Both the position numbers and the translations under genes were made by a program. From Desulfonatronovibrio sp. (lineage in GTDB: Bacteria; Desulfobacterota; Desulfovibrionia; Desulfovibrionales; Desulfonatronovibrionaceae): a DNA stretch of 41,710 nt. The stretch is taken from contig PXDF01000114.1 of assembly GCA_003566455.1 (NCBI GenBank), forward strand, positions 1 to 41,710, read 5' to 3'. The notes below the pieces were generated by a model, which worked only from the letters and a program-made list of their open reading frames with translations, had not been told where the DNA came from and did no database searches. Shown here one piece after another: positions 26,892 to 34,478 of the stretch (the first letter of the stretch is position 1; every line of letters begins with the position of its first letter).

Positions 26892-27815
26892 TCAAGCCAT
26901 GGCCGGCTCCCTGCAGGGAACTGTTTCAACCTCGGGCGCATCATGGCCAAGAATCTGAGATTCAAAATCCACGGCCTGGAGATAATCATCCTTGTGAGTG
27001 TGCAGAAAACGGAAAAAGGAATTATTAAAGGCATGACCAGAGCATTGAACCTCAAAAAAACCCCAAAGGTTAACGCCCATCAGGGTCATATCACCCATAA
27101 AATCAAGAACTTTATGCCTGACCAGTTCATCCCTGAAACGCATGCCCCCGGGATTGATCACCCCATATTCGTCAAGGACAACGGCGTTGTCAAGAGATCC
27201 TCCAAGGGCCAGACCCATGCTTTGCAGCTTTTCCACATCTCTTAAAAATCCGAAGGTCCTGGCTTTGGCCAGTGATCTGATAAACTCCTGGGGATCATGT
27301 TCAAAAACAAAAGTCTGCTCACCAACCATTGGATGGTCAAATTCAATTGTGTATTTTATTTTCATGCCTTTGTAGGGAGTCACCTTTATCCAGCGCCTGT
27401 CCTCCTTAAACATTACAGGCTTCCTGAAAGCCATGACCTGCCTGGACTTACGCTGTTTTCTTATGCCTGCTGAACGAAGCAGAAAAACAAATGAGGCTGA
27501 ACTTCCATCCATTATGGGCAGTTCTGTTCCTTCAACCTCAATATTTATATTGTCAATGCCAAGGCCATTTACCGCTGCCAGCAGATGCTCCACCGTGGAA
27601 ATGCGTACTCCGTTTTTCCCGATGGTTGTGGCCAGGTCAGTAGAGGTAACATTATAGGGACTTAAATCAAGCCTGCGCTGGCCATCAGGTCCTTTATACA
27701 CAAAAACAATACCTGTGTCCTCATGGGCGGGCCTGAGATTGAGAAACACCTTCTGGCCGCTGTGCAACCCGATTCCAGAACACTTTATTTCTTTTTTAAT
27801 GGTTTGCTGCTTCAT
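26892..27815 (-). CDS. lpxC: UDP-3-O-acyl-N-acetylglucosamine deacetylase
   Basis: This 307-residue zinc amidase catalyses the committed step of lipid A synthesis in the cytosol. It removes acetate from UDP-3-O-acyl-GlcNAc. Family motifs are all present: KCSGIGLHSGQ, STVEHLLAAVNGLGIDN (first zinc His), MDGSSASFVFLL, FRDELVRHKVLDFMGDM (zinc His and Asp) and CSGHAFNNSF (catalytic His region). GGAGG lies 7 bases before the ATG at 27815. The gene shows that the cell has an LPS-type outer membrane. Confidence 0.97.
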   Translation of the reverse strand: MKQQTIKKEIKCSGIGLHSGQKVFLNLRPAHEDTGIVFVYKGPDGQRRLDLSPYNVTSTDLATTIGKNGVRISTVEHLLAAVNGLGIDNINIEVEGTELPIMDGSSASFVFLLRSAGIRKQRKSRQVMAFRKPVMFKEDRRWIKVTPYKGMKIKYTIEFDHPMVGEQTFVFEHDPQEFIRSLAKARTFGFLRDVEKLQSMGLALGGSLDNAVVLDEYGVINPGGMRFRDELVRHKVLDFMGDMTLMGVNLWGFFEVQCSGHAFNNSFFRFLHTHKDDYLQAVDFESQILGHDAPEVETVPCREPAMA

Positions 27816-27966
27816 GTATATCCTCCAGGACCCACAGACTTAGCAAAAAGCATACCTAAAATTTTTGTATATAACATGCTGTAATCAAATGATTATTATT
27901 TTGCAACACTTTTCAATAATGTGACTTTTAAGCAAAAGTTGTTTTTTTGTAACAAGATATGTCTTG

Positions 27967-28001
27967 ATGCGCCTGCAAAAAGTCTTTTTTTGCAGGCGCA
28001 T
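27967..28001 (-). terminator. Strong inverted repeat, likely terminator
   Basis: A 15-bp perfect inverted repeat, ATGCGCCTGCAAAAA (27967-27981) with its complement (27987-28001), has a 5-base loop. It lies just past the stop of the 4Fe-4S protein gene (28029) and upstream of lpxC. The T runs are inside the stem. Confidence 0.7.
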
Positions 28002-28028
28002 TTGTCTTGCTGAAAACAGATTACTGCC

Positions 28029-28529
28029 TCACCAGCTTCCTGGTGAGGGACATTCAGGACAGATGATATATTTCCTGACCCGCTCATGTGCTTCTCTGGC
28101 AGCTGGGCTTTGATTTTTCTGCAACTCCCTGCTGTCACCGATTATCAGAGCGTCACAGGGGCACATTGCCGCGCAGGCCGGGCCCAGTCCCGCCCTTGAG
28201 ACGCACATGTCACATTTGGCCACAGGATTGTCCCTGCCTGTACAAATTATGGCAACATAAGGGCAGGCCAGGATACAATTCTTTGTTTTGCATCCGCGGC
28301 AGACTTCTTCATTCAGCCTGACAATTCCAAGATCATCCTTGAATATGGCCTTTTCTTTACACACCTTCACGCATTTGGGATTTTCACAATGCTGGCAATA
28401 AAGGGGAACATGCAGACCATAGCTGGTCCTGGTCATGATTATCCTGGGAACCTGATATACGAACCTGCATACAGCCTCACAGGTTCCGCAGCCGATGCAC
28501 TTGCTGTAATCAAGATACAGGGTTTTCAT
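28029..28529 (-). CDS. 4Fe-4S ferredoxin-type electron transfer protein
   Basis: This 166-residue protein is of the DmsB/HycB-like ferredoxin type with four cysteine clusters: CIGCGTCEAVC, CQHCENPKCVKVC, CRGCKTKNCILAC and CDMCVSRAGLGPACAAMC. I chose ATG 28529, which gives MKTLYLDYSKCIGC as in homologues. A TTG at 28562 with AAGG about 10 bases upstream is an alternative that adds eleven residues. It has no signal peptide, so it works in the cytosol. It follows a GltD-like flavoprotein on the same strand and probably passes electrons to or from it. The physiological partner is not evident. Confidence 0.85.
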   Translation of the reverse strand: MKTLYLDYSKCIGCGTCEAVCRFVYQVPRIIMTRTSYGLHVPLYCQHCENPKCVKVCKEKAIFKDDLGIVRLNEEVCRGCKTKNCILACPYVAIICTGRDNPVAKCDMCVSRAGLGPACAAMCPCDALIIGDSRELQKNQSPAAREAHERVRKYIICPECPSPGSW

Positions 28530-28575
28530 TTTGAATTTTAAGGAAACCTTCTGTTTAAACAATATTAAATTGACC

Positions 28576-29673
28576 TTATCTCAGGTCCTCTTTCAGGATA
28601 ATTTCATCCTTGTATTCATCCAGACGATTCTGGCTTTTAAGAGATAGCCACTGATCAAGGGATTTTGCCGCTTTCAGCCCACTGTATACGGCGTTGCCTA
28701 TCCTGCTGGGACCGGTAAGAGCGTCTCCTGCCACGAATACCGAGTCCATGCTGGTCATATGAAGCCAGCGGACCTGGCCCTTGCGCACATGTTCCAAACC
28801 CAGATCATGGGCAAAAGGAGGCGTGGCAATCTCGCCGATGGCCGTCACCACCAGGTCAACATCAAGCCTGAACAGCTCTCCATCGCACACTAAAGGGCTG
28901 CATCTTCCTGATTCATCCGGTTCAGTCAGCCTGCATCTGGCCAGCTCAATACCTTCAACCCGCTCCCTGCCGAAAATCCTGACCGGTGAAACCAGTTCCA
29001 TGCATTTGGCTCCGGATTTTTCCAGCAGGTCTATTTCCAGTGTCCCGCATGGTGCCTCATTCCTGGTTCTGCGATATATATGATAAACTTCCCGGGCCCC
29101 TTCAGCCATGGAAGAATGAATCACATCCACGGCAGTAAAGCCGGCCCCGATAACCGCCACCTTTTTCCCTTTGATTTCCGGAACATTTACTCTGGCGATA
29201 TCATACTGAGCCGCCCTGACAGGAAAAAGAAACTCCAGCCCTGAATAAACCCCGGTCAGATCTGTTCCCGGGATATTCAATCTTCTGGACTTCCAGGTAC
29301 CAGTACATATGAGGACCGCGTCATTATCCTGCACCCGCCCCCCAAGACTTTTATAGTTGTAAGCATATTCATCCCCTGCTTCCTGATGCATGGGTTCTGA
29401 ACCACAGATCTTGGTGCAGAGCTTGAAGTCCACACCATAATCACTTTCAAGCTTTTTAACAGCTTCCTCAATATTGGAACCAGGGATCCTGTGCCCGGGA
29501 ATGCCGAAAACCATCAATCCCCCGGCCTTGGGAAGCTTATCGTATACTTCCACCTGATAGCCCATACAGGCCAGGTACCCAGTGGCGGCCAGTCCTGACG
29601 GGCCGGCCCCGATTATGGCCACCTTTCGGCCATTTTTGGGAGGTGGAGTCTGACAGAGAAATGTAAAATCCAT
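28576..29673 (-). CDS. GltD-like NAD(P)/FAD oxidoreductase
   Basis: This 365-residue flavoprotein resembles the small subunit of glutamate synthase and related enzymes (NfnB, PreT). The FAD fold begins KVAIIGAGPSGLAATGYLA, then comes GIPGHRIP. A second Rossmann fold, GKKVAVIGAGFTAVDVI, is for NAD(P)H, and the C-terminal FAD motif is FVAGDALTGPSRIGNAV. The N-terminal Fe-S domain of GltD (about 100 residues) is missing. The neighbouring 4Fe-4S protein, 13-47 bases downstream, could replace it. It is separated from qmoC by a terminator, so it has its own transcript. Its substrate is unknown. Confidence 0.88.
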   Translation of the reverse strand: MDFTFLCQTPPPKNGRKVAIIGAGPSGLAATGYLACMGYQVEVYDKLPKAGGLMVFGIPGHRIPGSNIEEAVKKLESDYGVDFKLCTKICGSEPMHQEAGDEYAYNYKSLGGRVQDNDAVLICTGTWKSRRLNIPGTDLTGVYSGLEFLFPVRAAQYDIARVNVPEIKGKKVAVIGAGFTAVDVIHSSMAEGAREVYHIYRRTRNEAPCGTLEIDLLEKSGAKCMELVSPVRIFGRERVEGIELARCRLTEPDESGRCSPLVCDGELFRLDVDLVVTAIGEIATPPFAHDLGLEHVRKGQVRWLHMTSMDSVFVAGDALTGPSRIGNAVYSGLKAAKSLDQWLSLKSQNRLDEYKDEIILKEDLR

Positions 29674-29693
29674 GTTTATATGCCCAAATCCTT

Positions 29694-29724
29694 AAAAAAA
29701 AAGGCCCCGCTGAAGCGAGGCCTT
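29694..29724 (-). terminator. Terminator at the end of the qmo genes
   Basis: The hairpin arms are AAGGCCCCGC and GCGAGGCCTT with a TGAA loop (29701-29724). A run of Ts follows on minus (A run 29694-29702). It lies 30 bases past the qmoC stop. Confidence 0.85.
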
Positions 29725-29753
29725 ATTTGATTACTTTGCAAAAGTAAAGCTGA

Positions 29754-30896
29754 TTATTCGCTTAACCCTTTTCTGCCGATCTGCCTCGCGTAGGCCAGGG
29801 CCACGGTTCTGTAAACAAGATGAGCCAGTTTGGACCAGGGCAGGTAAGCAAAAAGCATGAACACGCTGACCAGATGCAGGTAATATACTATATAGGCTGG
29901 TGCGGCCGCGTCAGCAAGCCTGAATATCTGAGCCAGAAATCCGGTAACAACCACAAACCAGATCACACCGATAAGGTACCAGTCATAATAGGAGTTAACG
30001 CTTTTCTTGGGATCAGCATTGAGCCTTGACCTGGTCAGATAAACCAGACCCACAATCAGGGCGATGCCTCCCGCGTTGGCCAGGATCTTGACCGGATTCC
30101 ATAAAGCCAGAGGTGTGGTCATGCCGAATCCGAAGAGTTTATCGGTCCAGTAGAAAAAGGCGACTATTCCGGTCACTATGGCCAGGGCCACGAATCCGTA
30201 AAACACCAGCAAATGCCCCGGATATCTGTCTTTATTGGATTCACATTCCTTGAACTTGCGGTGGTTGATGATTTCATCTTTGACAACCCCGATCAAAGAC
30301 ATCAAAAAGCCTGGCGCGTCTTCTTTGGGCGTCAGGCCAGACTCCTTGAAAGATGAAAACATCTTTCCGATGGACGCGGCAAAAGTGAAGACCACAAAGA
30401 GAACCGTAAGGATAAAAATTGGATCTATGGCTGCCAGGGTTGGAAAGACCTTGGCAAATATAATGGTTCCTTCAGGAATCTTCAGGCCTGTGGACACGGC
30501 CCAGACTATCAGAAAGATTACGGCTGGTATGGCAAAGAGAATCGGCAGATACTTTGCCGAACTCATCCATTCCCCGACTATGGCCGGTCTGGCCAGGGAT
30601 TTGTATGCCATGTTCCGAAGCGCTGCCAGCAGGTCTGCCGGCTTGGCCCCTCGCGGACAGTTGTCAGAGCACTCTCCGCAATTATGACACAGCCAGATAT
30701 CAATGTCGTTGACCAGCTTATCCTTGAGACCCCATTGAGCCCAGACCATTTCCTTTCTTGGGAATGGAGCCTCCTCTGGTGAAAGGGGGCAGACCACGCT
30801 GCAGGTGGCGCATTGGTAGCACTTTTTGAGGGACTCACCTCCAGCGGCCTGCATTTCCCGGATAAATTGAACATTCGGTTCTAATCTTGTTGCCAT
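29754..30896 (-). CDS. qmoC: Quinone-interacting membrane-bound oxidoreductase, subunit QmoC
   Basis: This 380-residue protein has an N-terminal HdrC-like ferredoxin region with two 4Fe-4S clusters (CYQCATCSVVCP and CHNCGECSDNCPRG). About six membrane helices of the cytochrome b / NarI type follow, with conserved His residues for heme. It anchors the Qmo complex and passes electrons from menaquinol toward AprBA. AGGAGG lies about 9 bases before the ATG at 30896. It is the last gene of the sulfate-reduction block. Confidence 0.95.
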   Translation of the reverse strand: MATRLEPNVQFIREMQAAGGESLKKCYQCATCSVVCPLSPEEAPFPRKEMVWAQWGLKDKLVNDIDIWLCHNCGECSDNCPRGAKPADLLAALRNMAYKSLARPAIVGEWMSSAKYLPILFAIPAVIFLIVWAVSTGLKIPEGTIIFAKVFPTLAAIDPIFILTVLFVVFTFAASIGKMFSSFKESGLTPKEDAPGFLMSLIGVVKDEIINHRKFKECESNKDRYPGHLLVFYGFVALAIVTGIVAFFYWTDKLFGFGMTTPLALWNPVKILANAGGIALIVGLVYLTRSRLNADPKKSVNSYYDWYLIGVIWFVVVTGFLAQIFRLADAAAPAYIVYYLHLVSVFMLFAYLPWSKLAHLVYRTVALAYARQIGRKGLSE

Positions 30897-30907
30897 CTAT
30901 AAACCTC

Positions 30908-31684
30908 CTAGAAGCCCTTGTATGGATTTGGTCCGAAGCCTTCAATCTGTTCAATGAAGTCATCAATCATTTTGGGTATCTTGTCATATTCATCTATTGA
31001 GATCTGCTTCTGCTGGACTCTTTCAGCCTCAACCTGCAGACGTTCCAGGGTCTCACCGATATTGTCCATTCTCTTGTTGCAGAGTTCGCTGCCCTTGATG
31101 AAATGGCATTGATAGTCATCCCCGTATTTGCAGCCAAGGAGAAGAACCCCGTCCAATCCCTTACTCATGGCCTCTGCTATCCACTGGGTATTGACCGAGC
31201 CAAGGCATCTGATGGGGATAAACCGCACATAGGAAGACCATTTGTTCTTGCGCATGGCGGCCATGTCCAGAGCGGGATAGGCGTCGTTCTCACAAACCAG
31301 AACCAGCATTCTATAGCCGCCTTCTTCCTCATCCTCAGGCACCTGGATCGAGCCGATCATTTCATTGAGCATTGACACGCTGTAATCGTCAAAAGAGATT
31401 ACACGTTCAGGACAGGCACCCATGCAGGTTCCGCATCTGCGGCACCTTGTGGTGTTGGGTTCAGGCGTGCCCTTTTCATCGTCATCAAGAGCTCCAAAGG
31501 GACATTCTTCAGTGCAGCGCTTACACTGGGTGCAGCGGACCATATTAAACTTGGGATAGCCTGGATCTCCTGATCTTGGGTGAACCGCCACTCCCCTGTT
31601 GATGGACTCAAGGCATTGAATGGATTTAAGGGCAGCTCCAGCCGCGTCGTCCTTGGCAGTACTCATGGACATGGGCTGACGCAC
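30908..31684 (-). CDS. qmoB: QmoB, C-terminal part (ferredoxin and MvhD-like), separated by an in-frame stop
   Basis: The reading frame is the same as that of the N-terminal part, and translation of 31684-31741 gives the expected joining sequence (NYICFPYETRRTGIYAAG). Two 4Fe-4S clusters follow (CTQCKRCTEECP, CRRCGTCMGACP), then an MvhD-like domain (VLVCENDAYPALDMA, CLGSVNTQWIAEAM, LLLGCKYGDDYQCHF). The methionine at 31684 has no Shine-Dalgarno, so this segment is unlikely to be a natural separate gene. It belongs with the 31742-33091 segment. The intact product would be 727 residues plus or minus the missing residue, the usual QmoB length. Confidence 0.85.
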   Translation of the reverse strand: MRQPMSMSTAKDDAAGAALKSIQCLESINRGVAVHPRSGDPGYPKFNMVRCTQCKRCTEECPFGALDDDEKGTPEPNTTRCRRCGTCMGACPERVISFDDYSVSMLNEMIGSIQVPEDEEEGGYRMLVLVCENDAYPALDMAAMRKNKWSSYVRFIPIRCLGSVNTQWIAEAMSKGLDGVLLLGCKYGDDYQCHFIKGSELCNKRMDNIGETLERLQVEAERVQQKQISIDEYDKIPKMIDDFIEQIEGFGPNPYKGF

Positions 31685-31741
31685 GCAGCCGGCCGCGTAA
31701 ATGCCTGTCCTTCTGGTTTCATAAGGAAAGCAGATATAATT

Positions 31742-31744
31742 TTA
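31742..31744 (-). other. In-frame TAA interrupting qmoB
   Basis: The stop lies between GFAD and NYICFPYET. No frameshift is involved, since the frame is open on both sides. The whole interrupted gene spans 30908-33091. A single base change (for instance TCA to TAA) would account for it. Confidence 0.9.
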
Positions 31745-33091
31745 ATCGGCAAATCCGTCAAAAAGATCCAGGTCAGGAATCTGTTCACCCAGACGGTAAC
31801 CAAGCTTGAGTACTGGTTCATCAGCTATGGTGGGAACCATTCCGGTGGCCAGGACCAGAAGGTCGACCTCAACCTCGAAGTCTTCACCCAGCAGGTTGTC
31901 TGTCACTTTGACCAGCACCTTTCCATTTTCACCCTCAGTTACTTCCTGAATTTCAGATTTGGTCAGAAAGATTCCCGGGTCATCCTGGGCAGCCCGGTAA
32001 TAATTTTCGTATACTCCGGGAGTGCGCATGTCTTTATAGAAGATATAGGCCTTGGCTTCATCGTTTAGTTCACGGATGTAACCGGCCTGCTTGAGAGAGC
32101 CCATGCAGCATACTGATGAACAATAGCTCAGATGCTCAGCGTCTCTTTGCCCGGCGCACTGAATAAAAGCCGCGCTCAGAACCGGCTGCCCGTCTGATGG
32201 ACGGTTGAGCTTGCCGTTTTTGGCCAGTTGTTCAAGCTCAACATTGGTCACAACGTTCTTGATTTTGCCGTACCCAAGGCTGTCCAGTTTGGAGGCGTCA
32301 TAGGGCTTCCAGCCAGTGGCCAGAATAACAGAGCCTATGCTCAGGACCTGCTCTTCATCGCCCTGCTTGACCGTAGCCTTGAATTTCCCGGGGGCTCCCT
32401 TGATGAGCTGCAGGCTGGTCTTGGTCATGACCTTGATCTTGTCGTTAGCCTCAACCCTGGAGATAAGTTCATTGATCGACGGTGCTTCAGCTTTCTCATA
32501 AGGATGTTTTGTGGGAGTCTGCTTGTACATTTTCGCCGCAAATCCGCCCAGTTTATCTTCTTTTTCAACCAGAACGACATCATATCCGGTTTCAGCCGTG
32601 TCCAGGGCCGCTGTAAGACCTGTTAATCCCCCGCCCAGAACCATAATGGTCTTGTCCAGTTCAATGGGCTCTGCTTCAGGCTTGGTCTTGCGGTCAAGCT
32701 TGGCCACGCTCATCTTGATATAGTCTCTGACCATCATGGTCAAAGGATCAGACATCTCATCCTCTTCAGGTTCAGGCAGCCCTGGATCATGAAAAGACCA
32801 GACAGCCAGCTCGCGAATATTGGCCCGGTCAACAACCACATCCGGGCCGAAATCAAAAACATCCCACATAACACGGGGGGAACAGGCGGCCACGCAAACC
32901 CGGTTTACGCCTTCACCGTCTATGTCATTTTGAATCTGAGCCAGACCTTCTTTGCCGCATAAAAAAGGAACCTGCTTCATGACAGCCGGAGAACACTCCT
33001 CATCAATGTACTCCGTAACCTTTTCCATGTTAACGTTTTCTCCGATTTCGCAACCGGTGCAGATATATACTCCAATTTTTTTGTCAGCCAT
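31742..33091 (-). CDS. qmoB: QmoB, N-terminal part (HdrA-like FAD protein), ended by an in-frame TAA
   Basis: This 449-residue segment is the flavin half of QmoB. The N-terminal CTGCEIGENV is followed by the FAD fold VLGGGLTGLTAALDTAETGYDVVLVEKEDKLGG. An internal CSSVCCMGSLKQAGYI and RTPGVYENYYRAA pattern is as in HdrA. It lacks the final FAD-closing segment, which lies downstream of the TAA. AGGAGG lies about 10 bases before the ATG at 33091, six bases after the qmoA stop. The Qmo complex links menaquinone to APS reductase and may also use a soluble partner for electron confurcation. Confidence 0.88.
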   Translation of the reverse strand: MADKKIGVYICTGCEIGENVNMEKVTEYIDEECSPAVMKQVPFLCGKEGLAQIQNDIDGEGVNRVCVAACSPRVMWDVFDFGPDVVVDRANIRELAVWSFHDPGLPEPEEDEMSDPLTMMVRDYIKMSVAKLDRKTKPEAEPIELDKTIMVLGGGLTGLTAALDTAETGYDVVLVEKEDKLGGFAAKMYKQTPTKHPYEKAEAPSINELISRVEANDKIKVMTKTSLQLIKGAPGKFKATVKQGDEEQVLSIGSVILATGWKPYDASKLDSLGYGKIKNVVTNVELEQLAKNGKLNRPSDGQPVLSAAFIQCAGQRDAEHLSYCSSVCCMGSLKQAGYIRELNDEAKAYIFYKDMRTPGVYENYYRAAQDDPGIFLTKSEIQEVTEGENGKVLVKVTDNLLGEDFEVEVDLLVLATGMVPTIADEPVLKLGYRLGEQIPDLDLFDGFAD

Positions 33092-33097
33092 TGTGAC

Positions 33098-34345
33098 TTA
33101 CCTCCTAACCGTTTGAATAGCTTTAAGGGCCGCGCCGGTAGCAGTCTCGGCCGATGTCATAACATCCAGCGGCATTTTTGCGCATCCAACGGCGAAAACA
33201 CCCTTTTCCTCTCCACCGATGATAAATCCTTGGTCGTCTTTGGCCACATCAAGGGCCAGATCCTCAACCGCGATGGATGGCTGCATGCCGGTAGCCAGAA
33301 CAACCAGATTGAATCTCTCTTCAACTTTCAATCCGCCCATAATATCTTCCGCAGTAACGATGACGTCGCCTGAACCCGGTTCTTCTTCAATCTTGGCAAC
33401 TTTGCCCTTGACCATCAATACTTTTTCGTCCTGCTGAATATTATTTAGAAATTTTTCATATCTGCCTGGAGCCCGAAGATCTATGTAATAAATCACAACT
33501 TCAGCATCAGGATATTGCTCCCGGATATATGTGCAATGTTTAAGGGACGCCATACAGCAAATATAAGAGCAATAGTCCAGGTGGTTCTGATCCCTTGAGC
33601 CGGCGCACTGAACAAAGGCTATTCTCTTAGGTTCGGCCCCGTCCGAAGGCCTCTGTATTTTGCCGTCTGTGGGGCCTGCGGGAGCAGCCAGCCTTTCCAG
33701 CTGCATATTGGTGATAACGTTGGGAATCTGGCCACCGCCAAGATTGGTCAGCTTTTCCACATCATAGGGAACCCAGCCCGTGGCAACCAGCAATGAGCCC
33801 ACATTCAAAGTAATCTCTTTTTCCTTTTCCTCAAGGTCAATGGCCTGATATTCACAGGCTTCCACACATTTGGCGCAGGAAGTACCCTCACAGACCTGAT
33901 CGTCGATTACATATCTCATGGGGAATGACATAAGATGAGGTCTGTAAATGGCTTTGGTTTTGCCCACGTTAAAATCAAAATCACTGTTTCTTTCCACCGG
34001 GCATACCTCAACACATTTGTCACAGGCGGTGCAATTGTTGTTGACGTATCTGGGTTTGATCCTGATCTTGACCTCGTAGTTGCCAGGTCCGCCTGATACT
34101 CCAACAACTTCAGCCAGAGTAAAGTATTTTACCCTGGGATTATTTTTAATTCGCTGAAAATTGATTTCCAGACCACAGCTGGGAGGACAAAGTTTAGGGA
34201 AATAATGCTTGAGTTGCGCCACACGTCCTCCCAGATATGGCATTTTCTCCACAATGAACACCTCGTGTCCCACTTCAGCGGCTTCCAGAGCGGCTGTCAG
34301 GCCGCTGAATCCGCCGCCGATTACAAGAATACTGTTATTGGACAT
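33098..34345 (-). CDS. qmoA: Quinone-interacting membrane-bound oxidoreductase, subunit QmoA
   Basis: This 415-residue HdrA-like flavoprotein has FAD motif VIGGGFSGLTAALEAAEVGHEVFIVEK, CPPSCGLEINFQRI, a 4Fe-4S motif CTACDKCVEVCPVER and a second Cys-rich stretch CEGTSCAKCVEACEYQAID. It also has CSYICCMASLKHC. It is soluble, sits at the cytoplasmic face with QmoB, and is the first subunit of the complex. GGGAGG lies about 8 bases before the ATG. The hairpin at 34440-34471 between aprA and qmoA suggests partial termination, or a separate promoter. Confidence 0.95.
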   Translation of the reverse strand: MSNNSILVIGGGFSGLTAALEAAEVGHEVFIVEKMPYLGGRVAQLKHYFPKLCPPSCGLEINFQRIKNNPRVKYFTLAEVVGVSGGPGNYEVKIRIKPRYVNNNCTACDKCVEVCPVERNSDFDFNVGKTKAIYRPHLMSFPMRYVIDDQVCEGTSCAKCVEACEYQAIDLEEKEKEITLNVGSLLVATGWVPYDVEKLTNLGGGQIPNVITNMQLERLAAPAGPTDGKIQRPSDGAEPKRIAFVQCAGSRDQNHLDYCSYICCMASLKHCTYIREQYPDAEVVIYYIDLRAPGRYEKFLNNIQQDEKVLMVKGKVAKIEEEPGSGDVIVTAEDIMGGLKVEERFNLVVLATGMQPSIAVEDLALDVAKDDQGFIIGGEEKGVFAVGCAKMPLDVMTSAETATGAALKAIQTVRR

Positions 34346-34439
34346 TCTAAATCCTCCCTGATTAATTGCCTTATCTTACGAAAATGGCCTAAGGCCAGAC
34401 TGAAACCAAGACAGCTGCTTCAGCTCGGGCTTAGACCAT

Positions 34440-34471
34440 AAAAAAGGCTGCGGGCCTGTAAGCCCGCAGCC
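34440..34471 (-). terminator. Terminator or attenuator between aprA and qmoA
   Basis: A 10-bp perfect GC-rich stem, GGCTGCGGGC / GCCCGCAGCC, has a 6-base loop, with six Ts following on minus. It lies 8 bases past the aprA stop. It could reduce transcription into qmo, giving AprBA more product than Qmo. Confidence 0.88.
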
Positions 34472-34478
34472 GGTTAAT

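Noticed and set aside
31742-31744. The TAA as a recoded sense codon
   Set aside because: UAA is not used for selenocysteine or pyrrolysine. A sequence error or nonsense mutation is simpler.
30908-33091. qmoB as two natural genes
   Set aside because: The break lies inside the FAD fold and the second part has no own start signal.
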